Shown here in pieces: positions 37,385 through 45,718 of a stretch of 64,000 nt of DNA. Position 1 is the stretch's first letter. Each line of letters begins with the position of its first letter. The stretch is taken from positions 372,001 to 436,000 of the forward strand of contig NZ_JACRSO010000003.1 in NCBI RefSeq assembly GCF_014384745.1, given 5' to 3'. A model generated the notes under the pieces. It saw only the letters and a list, made by a program, of their open reading frames with translations, was not told the DNA's origin and ran no database searches. Both the position numbers and the translations under genes were made by a program. The DNA is from Luoshenia tenuis. GTDB lineage: Bacteria; Bacillota; Clostridia; Christensenellales; GCA-900066905.

Positions 37385-40120
37385 CTACTCCGTTTCGGGA
37401 GGCTCCTCGCCCTCGCCGCCAGGCGGCGTAGCGGGCACCTGCGGCGTAGCGGCGATGGCGGTGCTCAGGGTATTGTACAGCGCGTCGTAAGCGGCTTTGG
37501 TATCTTCGTAAGCGGCGCCGGTATTGATGCAGTTTTGCAACTGAGTAATGGCGCTTTGCACCAGGGCCGCATCGCCCTCGGACAGGTTAGGCAGCCAGGC
37601 TTGGGCCGTGGCGACCAGGCTGCTGGCTTGGGATACCAGACCGCTGTTTTGCGCCGCCCATTCGGCGGTATGTACGGTACAGGTCTGCCCGTTGCCCAGA
37701 GACGTGCCCAGCGTCGCCCCGGGGAAGAAGCGCTGGATCGTGGCCAGCGGCAACTTGGCCAGTACGTTATCCTGGGGGATCACGATGGCCGCCCCGCCCG
37801 AGTGGGTGGATTCTGGACAGTAGGGGCCTACGCGCATGCCGCTGGTGGTGCAGATTTCGGCCGACACGTGCATATCGCAGGTCTCCTCGGGCACGGTGCC
37901 CTGGCGGAAGTAATCGGTAGCGGTGCTGGGGCAGCTGCCGCCCGGCTTTTTGCCCGAGATGGCGCAGACCGTGGCCTGTACCAGGCCGGCTTCTTCGGCG
38001 CTCTCTTCCAGTATGGGCATATTCATCAGCCCCGAGTGGATCTTGGCCATAAAGTCCTGCCAGATGGGGGCGGCGGAGCGCCCGCCCTGGGAATCCGAAC
38101 TGAGGGATTTATACTCGTCGCTGCCCACATAGACCGCGGCGGTGTAATAGGGGGTCATCCCGGCAAAGGTAACGCCCTTGTTATCCTGGTTGGTACCGGT
38201 CTTGCCGGCTACGGTCATCCCGGGGATCTTAGCACGGGTGCCGGTGCCGTGGTCTACCGCGTCCTCCAACATATCCACCAGCATCCAGGCGGTGGACTGC
38301 TCGAACACCTGGCGGGTGGCGCGCAGGGCGGTGGCGTCGATCACCACGTTGCCATCCTCATCCTCTACCCGGGTGAAGCTGATGGGCTGCTGGTAGATGC
38401 CATCGTTGGCGATGGCGCTAAAGCCGCCGGCCAGCTCCAGCGTGGTCAGCCCGCTGGAACCTAAGGCCAGCCCGCTGGGCGTGACCTCGATATGGGAGGC
38501 GCTGACCCCCATGCGCAGCAAGTAATCCTTGGAGGTCTCCACGCCTACCCGCTCTAACAGGGTACGCGCAGAGGATACGTTGATGGAGCGTACGATGCTC
38601 TCGCGCAGGGTGACCGCGCCCCGGTTGCCTCCGCCAGAGTTGGAGGGGTAGCCCTGGCCGCCCACCCAGCCCTCGATGGGGGCGGCGATATCGTAGACGA
38701 TGCTGGCCGCGCCCGCGCCCAGATCCAGCGCCGGGCCGTAGACCGCCAGGGGTTTGATGGAAGAACCCACCGGCATGGAGCTTTGGTAAGCGCGGTTGAG
38801 CTCTTTCATGCTCTGGGGAGGCGTGCGGCTGCCCACCATGGCCTTGATCTCGCCGGAGTGCTGATCGATCACCACGGCGGAGACCTGCGGCTGGGTGATG
38901 GTGGTAATGGTGCCGTCGCTGCTGGTATCGGTCGTCTGGCTGTCGGCCGAGTTGGCCATGCGCGGGTAGTTTTTCCAATTATAGATGGTGGATTCCACCG
39001 TCTTTTGAATGGTGGGATCGCAGGTGGTATAGACGTGGTAGCCGCCGGTGCGCAGCTCCCGCTCCATCTCGCGGCGGTTGGCCGTATTATCCTCCAGGTC
39101 CCGCTGCTGGAGCATGAAGGAGACCACGTCATAGATCACGTACTCCACAAAGTGGGGCATTTCGTAGAGATCCTGCTGCTCGCTCTCCTCTTTGACCACC
39201 AGCTGGTCGGCCAGGGCGGCCTCGTATTCCTCTTTGGTGATAAAGCCCACGTGGTACATGCGCATCAGCACCGTATCGGTGCGGTTATCGGTCTGCTCGG
39301 GCTTTTCGCGGGTATAGTAGTTTTTGCGCGGGTTATAGGAGTAGGGGTTTTGGGTGCAGCCGGCCAGGGTGGCGCACTCCCGCAGGGTCAGCTCGTCTAA
39401 GTCCTTGCCAAAGTAGTCCTGCGCGGCGGCCTTGACGCCGTAGTTGCTGTCCCCCAGGTTGATGGTATTGAGATAGCTCTCCAAAATCTGCTCTTTGGAG
39501 TACTCGCTCTCCAGCTCCATGGCCAGGTAGGCCTCCTGGATCTTGCGCTTATAGGTGCGCTCGGGCGAGAGCACGCGCATTTTGATCAGCTGCTGGGTGA
39601 TGGTGGAGCCGCCCTGGGTGGAGGAGTTTTGCATGTTGTTGACAAAGGCCCCCACCAGGCGCTTGATGTCTACGCCATTGTGGGAGAAAAAGCGGGTATC
39701 CTCAATGGCGACAAAGGCGTTGATCAGCTGCTGGGGGATCTCGTCATACGAGGCCCAGATGCGGTTTTCGGTATTGCGCAGGGTGGTGATCAGGTTGCCG
39801 TTGACATCGTACACAAAGCTGGTGCGGTCCTGATCGTCCAGCTCCGAGACCGAGAGGGTGGGTGCGGTCTCCACATAGGCTTTGACCAGCCCCACCAGCG
39901 AGCCCGCACCGGAGATGCAAAGCAGCAGGATGGCGATCACCGTGATGCGGATGGTGTTGATGGCCACCGATAAAAAGAAGTTGGGCTTGCGGGTACGCTT
40001 GGTAAATATCGAGGTACCGGTAGTCCCTTTCAGCAGTTTTTTAAAATTCTGGCCAGATCGTTTTGCCTTTTCCGCGCCCTTTTTGGCGCCGGATTTGAGC
40101 TGGTCCTTCATCTTTGCCAT
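37385..40120 (-). CDS. pbpA: Class A penicillin-binding protein 1A
   Basis: A 911-residue bifunctional peptidoglycan glycosyltransferase/transpeptidase. Order: cytoplasmic basic head, membrane helix ~50-75, GT51 domain with EDTRFFSHNGVD (~140) and GGSTITQQLIK, an intermediate region, then the transpeptidase with SxxK as SSIKP (~453) and KTGT in VAGKTGTNQDN (~640). The C-terminal ~200 residues are an extracellular tail with Cys pairs, a Gln/Ala helical segment and an acidic Pro/Glu end. ATG 40120 follows AAGGAGG. Divergent from yunB. The gene symbol is the common Gram-positive choice and not certain. Confidence 0.95.
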   Translation of the reverse strand: MAKMKDQLKSGAKKGAEKAKRSGQNFKKLLKGTTGTSIFTKRTRKPNFFLSVAINTIRITVIAILLLCISGAGSLVGLVKAYVETAPTLSVSELDDQDRTSFVYDVNGNLITTLRNTENRIWASYDEIPQQLINAFVAIEDTRFFSHNGVDIKRLVGAFVNNMQNSSTQGGSTITQQLIKMRVLSPERTYKRKIQEAYLAMELESEYSKEQILESYLNTINLGDSNYGVKAAAQDYFGKDLDELTLRECATLAGCTQNPYSYNPRKNYYTREKPEQTDNRTDTVLMRMYHVGFITKEEYEAALADQLVVKEESEQQDLYEMPHFVEYVIYDVVSFMLQQRDLEDNTANRREMERELRTGGYHVYTTCDPTIQKTVESTIYNWKNYPRMANSADSQTTDTSSDGTITTITQPQVSAVVIDQHSGEIKAMVGSRTPPQSMKELNRAYQSSMPVGSSIKPLAVYGPALDLGAGAASIVYDIAAPIEGWVGGQGYPSNSGGGNRGAVTLRESIVRSINVSSARTLLERVGVETSKDYLLRMGVSASHIEVTPSGLALGSSGLTTLELAGGFSAIANDGIYQQPISFTRVEDEDGNVVIDATALRATRQVFEQSTAWMLVDMLEDAVDHGTGTRAKIPGMTVAGKTGTNQDNKGVTFAGMTPYYTAAVYVGSDEYKSLSSDSQGGRSAAPIWQDFMAKIHSGLMNMPILEESAEEAGLVQATVCAISGKKPGGSCPSTATDYFRQGTVPEETCDMHVSAEICTTSGMRVGPYCPESTHSGGAAIVIPQDNVLAKLPLATIQRFFPGATLGTSLGNGQTCTVHTAEWAAQNSGLVSQASSLVATAQAWLPNLSEGDAALVQSAITQLQNCINTGAAYEDTKAAYDALYNTLSTAIAATPQVPATPPGGEGEEPPETE

Positions 40121-40169
40121 ATAAAGCCTCCTTGAGGATGCGTATCAAAAAATACGTACAAGTACAAAT

Positions 40170-40198
40170 ATTATAACACAACACCCGCCCCCGTGCAA
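40170..40198 (-). promoter_or_regulatory. Promoter of the class A PBP gene
   Basis: On the minus strand TTGCAC (40198-40193), a 17-base spacer and perfect TATAAT (40175-40170), about 50 bases before the start codon. Confidence 0.8.
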
Positions 40199-40355
40199 AA
40201 TGCCGCGCATTGTTAACCGAACTGTAATGGAAGCGTAACACTTTGACGGCGCGCCGGCGCAAATGCGCCAGGATGCAACAAAACCCGCGCACGGGCATAA
40301 GGTAGAGGGAATGGAGTAGAGGCGACAAAGCGGAAAGGGCAAAGGAGGGGGCAGG

Positions 40356-41027
40356 ATGCGTGCAAGGCGAATCAAGCGCAAGACGGCGGCGGTATTGACG
40401 GCGCTGGCCCTGGCGCTGGGTGGCGCGGGGCTGGGCTTTGAGCTGGGATTAAAACCGCTGGTGATCTCCATCAGCGCGGCACAGGCCCGCTCGCAGGCGG
40501 CGCAGATCATCAACGATTCGATCCGCGACGTGTTGGGCAACACCTTCCCTTATGAGGCGCTGATCACCATAGAAAAAGACGAAAACGGCAGGGTGACGGC
40601 GGTGCAGACCGATACGGCCAAGCTGAACAACCTGGCCAGCCGCACGGCGCTGGATATACAGGATAAGCTGCAGGCCCAGCAGGATCAGGAGATCATGATC
40701 CCCATCGGGTCGGTATTTGGCGGGGCGATGTTTGCCGGGCGCGGGCCGGCGTTTCCGGTCTATGTGATGCCGGTGGGCTGGGTGAATACCGAGTATATCA
40801 CCTCCTTTGAGCCGGCGGGCATCAACCAGACCAAGCTGGAGATCAGCCTGAAGGTGACCGCGCAGATCCGCGTGGTGGTGCCGGTGGGCGGCGAAACGGT
40901 GAGTATCGATACGGTCAACCCTGTGGCGCAGACCATTATCGTAGGCACGGTGCCCGAATCCTACGTCAACGTAGACGAGACCGACCAGATGCTCAACCTC
41001 ATCCCCGATGTGGGGGGCGGCAGCTAG
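40356..41027 (+). CDS. yunB: Sporulation protein YunB
   Basis: A 223-residue protein with one N-terminal membrane helix (TAAVLTALALALGGAGLGFE) and the YunB pattern: INDSIRDVL, LGNTFPYEALITIEKDENG, a Gly-rich GSVFGG...AGRGP stretch and FEPAGINQTKLEISLKVTAQ (seen in part). yunB is a mother-cell, sigma-E-dependent gene in B. subtilis needed for full sporulation; molecular role unknown. The ATG follows AAAGGAGGGGG. It is divergent from the PBP gene across 235 bases. Confidence 0.93.
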   Translation: MRARRIKRKTAAVLTALALALGGAGLGFELGLKPLVISISAAQARSQAAQIINDSIRDVLGNTFPYEALITIEKDENGRVTAVQTDTAKLNNLASRTALDIQDKLQAQQDQEIMIPIGSVFGGAMFAGRGPAFPVYVMPVGWVNTEYITSFEPAGINQTKLEISLKVTAQIRVVVPVGGETVSIDTVNPVAQTIIVGTVPESYVNVDETDQMLNLIPDVGGGS

Positions 41028-41160
41028 GGCTTGCGCTTTCGCGCCGGCGGGGTTATCATGAGGTTAAGCATAAAGCGCCGCGGAAAATGCGGCCTCATTT
41101 CCTGCAGGATAAACACCTTGAAGCGACTATAAAAATACATAAGATGAAGGGGGAAGGGCG

Positions 41161-41586
41161 ATGCTGTTTCGTTCCTGTGCCGGTGGGCTGGTATTTTGCG
41201 AGGATAGCGTACTGATCCTAAAAAACGAGAAGGACGAGTGGGTGCTGCCCAAGGGCGTGATCCGCGCCGGGGATTATGCCCGGGAGGTGGCGCTGCGGCG
41301 GGTCAAGGCCGAGGCGGGGGTGGAGGCGGAGATCCTCTCCTCCATCGGGGAGACCAACTACGAGTTTTACTCCATCACCCGCAAGCGGCCGGTGTGCAAC
41401 CAGGTGACCTGGTATTTGATGACGGCCGGGAGCCTGCAAAGCCGCTTTAGCCGGGAGGACGGCTTTGTGGACGGCGGGTTTTACCCCATCGACCAGGCGC
41501 TGGAGATGATCACCTACAGCCAGGACCGGGCGCTGGTCAACCTGGCGGCCAAGCGCTACCGCGGCTTTAAACAGGGCAAGCTGTAA
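41161..41586 (+). CDS. Nudix-fold protein with degenerate catalytic box
   Basis: A 141-residue Nudix-domain protein (FRSCAGGLVFCEDSVLILK, then EWVLPKGVIRAGD). The Nudix box should read Gx5Ex7REUxEExGU; here the residues in those places are G, D, R-R-V-K-A-E and AGV, so the first Glu is Asp and the catalytic REUxEE helix has lost two of its acidic residues. Hydrolase activity is therefore doubtful, and a ligand- or RNA-binding role is possible. GAAGGGGGAAGG precedes the ATG. It stands between yunB and the yebC-like gene in the same direction. Confidence 0.8.
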   Translation: MLFRSCAGGLVFCEDSVLILKNEKDEWVLPKGVIRAGDYAREVALRRVKAEAGVEAEILSSIGETNYEFYSITRKRPVCNQVTWYLMTAGSLQSRFSREDGFVDGGFYPIDQALEMITYSQDRALVNLAAKRYRGFKQGKL

Positions 41587-41737
41587 CGCGCACCGGGCGT
41601 AAGGGGCCGCCGGAGGATAGGGCCGGGGGCCGGAGCGGCCCTGGACAGGCCGTGACGCAACGTACGGCCTGCGGCAAAAAGCGGGCAGGCGCCGCCCTTT
41701 AGAAGGGGCAAAGGCGCCGGAACTGCGGCGGGCAGCC

Positions 41738-41766
41738 TTGCGCGATGGCAATGGATATGGTATAAT
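41738..41766 (+). promoter_or_regulatory. Promoter of the yebC-like gene
   Basis: TTGCGC (41738-41743), 17-base spacer, perfect TATAAT (41761-41766), 38 bases upstream of the ATG. Confidence 0.75.
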
Positions 41767-41803
41767 TCACGCTTGGAAGAATAGTGAAAGCGAGGAACTT
41801 CGG

Positions 41804-42544
41804 ATGTCAGGACACTCCAAGTGGGCCAATATCAAGCATAAAAAAGAAAAGACCGACGCACAGCGCGGCAAAATCTTTACCAAGATCGGCCGCGAAATCG
41901 CCATCGCCGTGCGCGAGGGCGGGGGGGCTGACCCGGAGCAGAACAGCCGGCTGCGCGATGTGATCGCCAAGGCCAAGGCGGCCAACATGCCCAACGACAA
42001 CATCAACCGCTCCATCAAAAAGGCGGCGGGCGAGGGCGATGGGGCCAATTATGTGGACCTGCAGTACGAGGGCTATGCCGCAGGCGGGGTAGCCGTGATC
42101 GTCGAGGTGGTAACGGATAACCGCAACCGTACCGCGGGGGAAATGCGGCATATTTTTGATAAGCGCGGCGGCTCGTTAGGGGCCACGGGCTGCGTAAGCT
42201 GGATGTTCGACCGCAAGGGCGTGCTGGTGATCGACCGGGAGGGCCTGGACGAGGACGAGGTGATGATGCAGGCGCTGGAGGCCGGGGCCGAGGACTTTGA
42301 GGCCCAGGACGACGCCTTTGAGATACACACCGACCCGGCGGATTTTTCCGCCGTGCGCGAGGCGCTGGAGGGCCAGGGCTTCAGCTTTGAAACGGCCGAG
42401 ATCGAGATGCTGCCCCAGAATACCGTGGCGGTGAGCGACCCGGATACGGTGCAGAAGATCAACCTGATGCTGGAGATGCTGGACGACCACGACGACGTGC
42501 AAAACGTGTGGCACAATGCCGAACTGCCCGAGGAGGACGAATAG
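41804..42544 (+). CDS. yebC: YebC/PmpR family transcription/translation regulator
   Basis: A 246-residue protein with the canonical start MSGHSKWANIKHKKEKTDAQ, RGKIFTKIGREIAIAVREGG and the acidic C-terminal domains (VDLQYEGYAAGGVAVIVEVVTDN, KRGGSLGATGCVSW). YebC-type proteins were described as DNA-binding regulators and more recently as factors helping ribosomes through proline-rich stretches. ATG 41804 is fixed by family alignment, with GAGGAAC upstream. It has its own promoter and a strong terminator. Confidence 0.97.
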   Translation: MSGHSKWANIKHKKEKTDAQRGKIFTKIGREIAIAVREGGGADPEQNSRLRDVIAKAKAANMPNDNINRSIKKAAGEGDGANYVDLQYEGYAAGGVAVIVEVVTDNRNRTAGEMRHIFDKRGGSLGATGCVSWMFDRKGVLVIDREGLDEDEVMMQALEAGAEDFEAQDDAFEIHTDPADFSAVREALEGQGFSFETAEIEMLPQNTVAVSDPDTVQKINLMLEMLDDHDDVQNVWHNAELPEEDE

Positions 42545-42575
42545 GCCCCGGGCGCGGCGTAAAAGTAAAGCGGAT

Positions 42576-42604
42576 GCGGCGCCTCAAAGGGGCGCCGCTT
42601 TTTT
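42576..42604 (+). terminator. Terminator after yebC
   Basis: GCGGCGCC / GGCGCCGC with a seven-base loop and six Ts. Confidence 0.93.
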
Positions 42605-42682
42605 ATGGCGGCGAACCATAATAGGCCGGCAGCCTTTAACCGGGGCCGCTGCTTTGATCCAAGAGAACGGGAGGGGAAGTAC

Positions 42683-43573
42683 ATGGCCAGGCTGACGCAA
42701 AAGCAAAAGGGCATATTGCTGATGATCTTAAGCGCGCTGCTCTTTAGCAGCATGCAGATCGCCGTGCACCTGTCCGGAGACCGCATACCGGTGATGGAGC
42801 AGGTGTTTTTCCGCAATTCCATCAGCCTGGTGGTGGCCTTGATCCTGATCCGGCGCAATCACCTATCGGTCTTTGGGCCGCGCCGGTACCAAAAGTGGCT
42901 GTTTGGACGCAGCTTTTTCGGCTTTCTGGGCGTGATCACGGTGTTTTACGCCTCCAATAACGCGGCCCAGGCGGATGTGGCGATCTTAAGCAAGCTCTCT
43001 CCCTTTCTGGTCACCCTGTTTGCGGTGATCTTTTTAAAAGAGAAGCTCTCCAAGGTCCAGATCCCGGCGCTGCTGCTGGCCTTTGGCGGGGCGGTGCTGG
43101 TGGCCAACCCCAGCTTTAACAGCAACCTTTGGCCGCTGGCCATGGCCTTTATCTCCTCGGTGACCTCGGGGGTGGCCTATACGCTTTTAAGCTATTTTAA
43201 GGACAAGGTGGACGCGCTGACCGTGATCATGCACTTTTCCACCTTCTCGATGGTGGCCTCCATCCCCGTTATGCTGGCGGATTTTGTGTGGCCCACCCCC
43301 TTTGAGCTTGGCTGCCTGCTGGCCATCGGCCTGTTTGGCTCCTTTGGGCAGATCTGCCTGACCTATGCCTACCGCATGGCACCGGCCTCGGAGGTGAGCG
43401 TGTATAATTACGCGGGCATCCCGTTTTCCATGGTGCTGGGCTTCCTCTTCCTGGGGGAGGGGCTAAGCCCGACTTCGCTGGTCGGCGGGGCGCTGGTGGT
43501 GGCCGCATCGGTCCTGGTGTACCTGTACAGTGGACGCAAATCCGGTAAAATGGCGGATAAGCGCCAGCCATAG
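42683..43573 (+). CDS. DMT superfamily (EamA) transporter
   Basis: A 296-residue protein with ten helices in two EamA repeats. First repeat: ILLMILSALLFSSMQIAVHL and AQADVAILSKLSPFLVTLFAVIFLKE; second: PLAMAFISSVTSGVAYTLL and APASEVSVYNYAGIPFSMVLGFLFLGE (each in part). Family members export amino acids, nucleosides or other metabolites. ATG 42683 follows GGGAGGGG by seven bases; a longer frame upstream runs into the terminator region. Substrate unknown. Confidence 0.93.
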   Translation: MARLTQKQKGILLMILSALLFSSMQIAVHLSGDRIPVMEQVFFRNSISLVVALILIRRNHLSVFGPRRYQKWLFGRSFFGFLGVITVFYASNNAAQADVAILSKLSPFLVTLFAVIFLKEKLSKVQIPALLLAFGGAVLVANPSFNSNLWPLAMAFISSVTSGVAYTLLSYFKDKVDALTVIMHFSTFSMVASIPVMLADFVWPTPFELGCLLAIGLFGSFGQICLTYAYRMAPASEVSVYNYAGIPFSMVLGFLFLGEGLSPTSLVGGALVVAASVLVYLYSGRKSGKMADKRQP

Positions 43574-43590
43574 CGCGGGAATGAGCAAGA

Positions 43591-43626
43591 GGCGCAGCGG
43601 GAGAAACTCCCCCTGCGCTTTTTTTA
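43591..43626 (+). terminator. Terminator after the DMT transporter
   Basis: GCGCAGCGGGAG / CTCCCCCTGCGC with a short AAA loop, one mismatch, then TTTTTTTATT. Confidence 0.9.
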
Positions 43627-43773
43627 TTGTTGCCAGCCCCGGGAGAAAAGAACAAAACCTGGGCGGGAAACTGTTTACAGACCAGCGGACAGGCCGGAGA
43701 TTCCCCCGCTGGCTAGGTTTGCGTTTTAAATAGACGGTAGACCGACGCCTCTGACTAAAATGTCGGATACCTC

Positions 43774-43804
43774 TTGACACATTATACTATGCGTTATATA
43801 GTAT
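43774..43804 (+). promoter_or_regulatory. PadR-type autoregulated promoter
   Basis: Perfect TTGACA (43774-43779), 17-base spacer, TATAGT (43797-43802). A perfect inverted repeat ATACTAT-N7-ATAGTAT (43784-43804) covers spacer and -10, matching the ATAC/GTAT form of PadR operators, so the padR product very likely represses its own operon. Confidence 0.9.
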
Positions 43805-43826
43805 TATGCGTAAGGAGGTGTTGGGC

Positions 43827-44141
43827 TTGGACGCACAACTCAAGCGCGGCATCCTGGAGATCGGGGTGCTCAAGGTGCTGACCCGGGGCGACTCGTACGG
43901 CTACCAGATCATTAAAGATCTCAGCGGGGTGCTTCAGATATCCGAATCCACGCTCTACCCGATCCTTAAAAGGCTGGAGGGCAGCGGATGCGTCAGCGTC
44001 TACTCCGCGCAGCACAACGGCAGGCTGCGCAAGTACTACGCCATCACCCCGGAGGGGGAGGCGAAAATTCGGGATTTCCTTGGCGAGTGGCAGGAGATCG
44101 ACCGGATCTATACCTTTATCAAGGAGGGGATCGAGCAATGA
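43827..44141 (+). CDS. PadR family transcriptional regulator
   Basis: A 104-residue PadR-s1 winged-helix repressor: LKRGILEIGVLKVLTRGDSYGYQIIKDL, SESTLYPILKRLEGSGCV and YYAITPEGEAKI (each in part) are canonical. The start is TTG at 43827, nine bases after AAGGAGG; the ATG at 43806 lies before that site. It overlaps the next gene by four bases. PadR-DUF1700-DUF4097 is a conserved envelope-stress-like module in Firmicutes. Confidence 0.95.
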   Translation: MDAQLKRGILEIGVLKVLTRGDSYGYQIIKDLSGVLQISESTLYPILKRLEGSGCVSVYSAQHNGRLRKYYAITPEGEAKIRDFLGEWQEIDRIYTFIKEGIEQ

Positions 44142-44728
44142 ACAAACAGGCATTTTTGGAGGGGCTGGCGGGCTATCTGGACGCGCTGGACCCAGAGGAG
44201 ATCAAAAAGACCTGCGCCTATTACGCCGAGATGATCGACGACCGGGTGGAAGAGGGCATGGAAGAGGAACAGGCCGTGGCCAGCATGGAGCCGCTGCCGG
44301 TGATCGCCAAAGAGATCTTGAGCCAGGCGCCGCTTGGCAATCTGATCCGCGCCCGCGCCAAGACGGGGCGCAGGCTCTCGGGCGGGTCCATCGCCCTGAT
44401 CGCCATCGGCTCGCCCATCTGGCTGCCGGTGGCGCTGGCGGTACTGGCGGTGGGGCTGACGCTTTACCTGGTCTTTTGGGTGCTGGTGCTTTGCCTGTTC
44501 GTGCTGGACGCGACGCTGGCCCTTTCCGGCCCGCTGATGTTTATCAGGGCGTTTGGCGCCGGCGGCGGGGCCAACCTGGTTTTCTGCATCGGCATGGGTT
44601 TAAGCGCGTTGGCGCTGGCGGTATTGGCCTTCCCCTGTGCGATGGGCGCGGCCAAGGGTACGCTGTGGCTGGGCAAGTGGCTGCTGCGCAAGATCAAGGC
44701 CCCGTTTATCCGTAAGGAGGTGGCGTAA
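44138..44728 (+). CDS. DUF1700 (HAAS-domain) membrane protein
   Basis: A 196-residue protein. Residues ~1-65 are the HAAS signalling helix bundle (FLEGLAGYLDALDPEEIKKT, YYAEMIDDRVEEGMEEEQAV), followed by four membrane helices (IALIAIGSPIWLPVALAVLAV and on) and a basic C-terminus. Its ATG overlaps the padR stop (ATGA). The partner proteins of this module are the PadR regulator and a DUF4097 protein; the role, probably membrane sensing, is not established. Confidence 0.93.
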   Translation: MNKQAFLEGLAGYLDALDPEEIKKTCAYYAEMIDDRVEEGMEEEQAVASMEPLPVIAKEILSQAPLGNLIRARAKTGRRLSGGSIALIAIGSPIWLPVALAVLAVGLTLYLVFWVLVLCLFVLDATLALSGPLMFIRAFGAGGGANLVFCIGMGLSALALAVLAFPCAMGAAKGTLWLGKWLLRKIKAPFIRKEVA

Positions 44729-44729
44729 G

Positions 44730-45659
44730 ATGATGAAAAAGCTATACAGGATCGCCGCGATCGTACTGGCCCTGGGGCTGGTGCTGAGCTTTTGCGGCGT
44801 AGCGGCGGCCGGGTTCGACTTTGAGAAGCTGGGCACGCAGCTGGAGTATGAGCAGCGCACCTTCTCCGCCCAGCCGCAAGGGGTGAGCGCGCTTTCCATC
44901 TCGGTGACGAACGAGCCGGTGCGGATCATCCCCTCCGAGGATGGGCAGATCCACATCACCTACTGGGAGACCGAGTTCGACCACTATAACGTGACGCAGG
45001 AGGGCGGCCTGATCAGCTGCAATTACTGGGACAGCCGGGCCTGGTACGATCACATCATGGTGCTGAATTTTTCCTTTACCCCGCATGAAGTGACGGTGGC
45101 CCTGCCCGAAGGGGTAACGCTGAAGGCCAGCGTGCGCAACGTCAACGGCCCGGTGGAGGCCGAGGGCGTAACGCTCAATACGCTCAGCGCCAGCACCGTC
45201 AATGGACGGATCAGCCTGAGGGATGTGCAGGCCCAGGGCGAGATCAGCCTTGTGAACACCAATGGCGGGATCGATGGCTCGGCCGTGAGGGCGGGCGCGT
45301 TTACCGCGACGACCCAAAACGGCGCGGTGGACCTGGCGGGCCTGGAGAGCGGCGAGGGCGCGGCGGCGCGCAGCGTCAACGGCCCGGTCAGCCTTGTAGA
45401 CTGCCGGGTGGGCGGTTTGACGGCGGAGAGCATGAACGGCCGCATCGACTTAAGCCGGGTGCGCGCGCAGGGCAATGTATCGCTGACTACGGTGAACGGC
45501 CCGATCGGCGGCACGCTGATCGGCGAGCAGGCGGAGTACGCTGTGAGCACCTCCACCGTAAACGGGGGCAGCAGCCTGCCCAACTCCGTGGGCGGGGAAT
45601 GGGAACTGATGGCCCGCTCCACCAACGGCGGGATCGACCTGAGGTTTGTCGAGCGATAG
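44730..45659 (+). CDS. DUF4097 beta-strand repeat protein, secreted or membrane-bound
   Basis: A 309-residue protein. ATGATGAAA at 44730 follows AAGGAGGTGGCGTAAG, two bases after the previous stop. Residues ~6-28 are a signal/anchor segment (LYRIAAIVLALGLVLSFCGV). The rest is a right-handed beta helix of repeats with SxNGxxxL periodicity (NVNGPVEAEGV, TVNGRISLRDV, NTNGGIDGSAV, SMNGRIDLSRV), the DUF4097 adhesin-like fold. Function unknown. Third gene of the PadR operon; LiaG-like proteins of cell-envelope stress operons share this fold. Confidence 0.93.
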   Translation: MMKKLYRIAAIVLALGLVLSFCGVAAAGFDFEKLGTQLEYEQRTFSAQPQGVSALSISVTNEPVRIIPSEDGQIHITYWETEFDHYNVTQEGGLISCNYWDSRAWYDHIMVLNFSFTPHEVTVALPEGVTLKASVRNVNGPVEAEGVTLNTLSASTVNGRISLRDVQAQGEISLVNTNGGIDGSAVRAGAFTATTQNGAVDLAGLESGEGAAARSVNGPVSLVDCRVGGLTAESMNGRIDLSRVRAQGNVSLTTVNGPIGGTLIGEQAEYAVSTSTVNGGSSLPNSVGGEWELMARSTNGGIDLRFVER

Positions 45660-45673
45660 TAAAAAGCATGTCA

Positions 45674-45707
45674 AAAAGCGGCCCGCCAAGATTGGCGGGC
45701 CGCTTTT
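45674..45707. terminator. Terminator between DUF4097 and MFS genes
   Basis: AAAAGCGGCCCGCCA / TGGCGGGCCGCTTTT, 15 base pairs with a four-base loop; serves both convergent genes. Confidence 0.95.
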
Positions 45708-45718
45708 ACGTAATCCTT

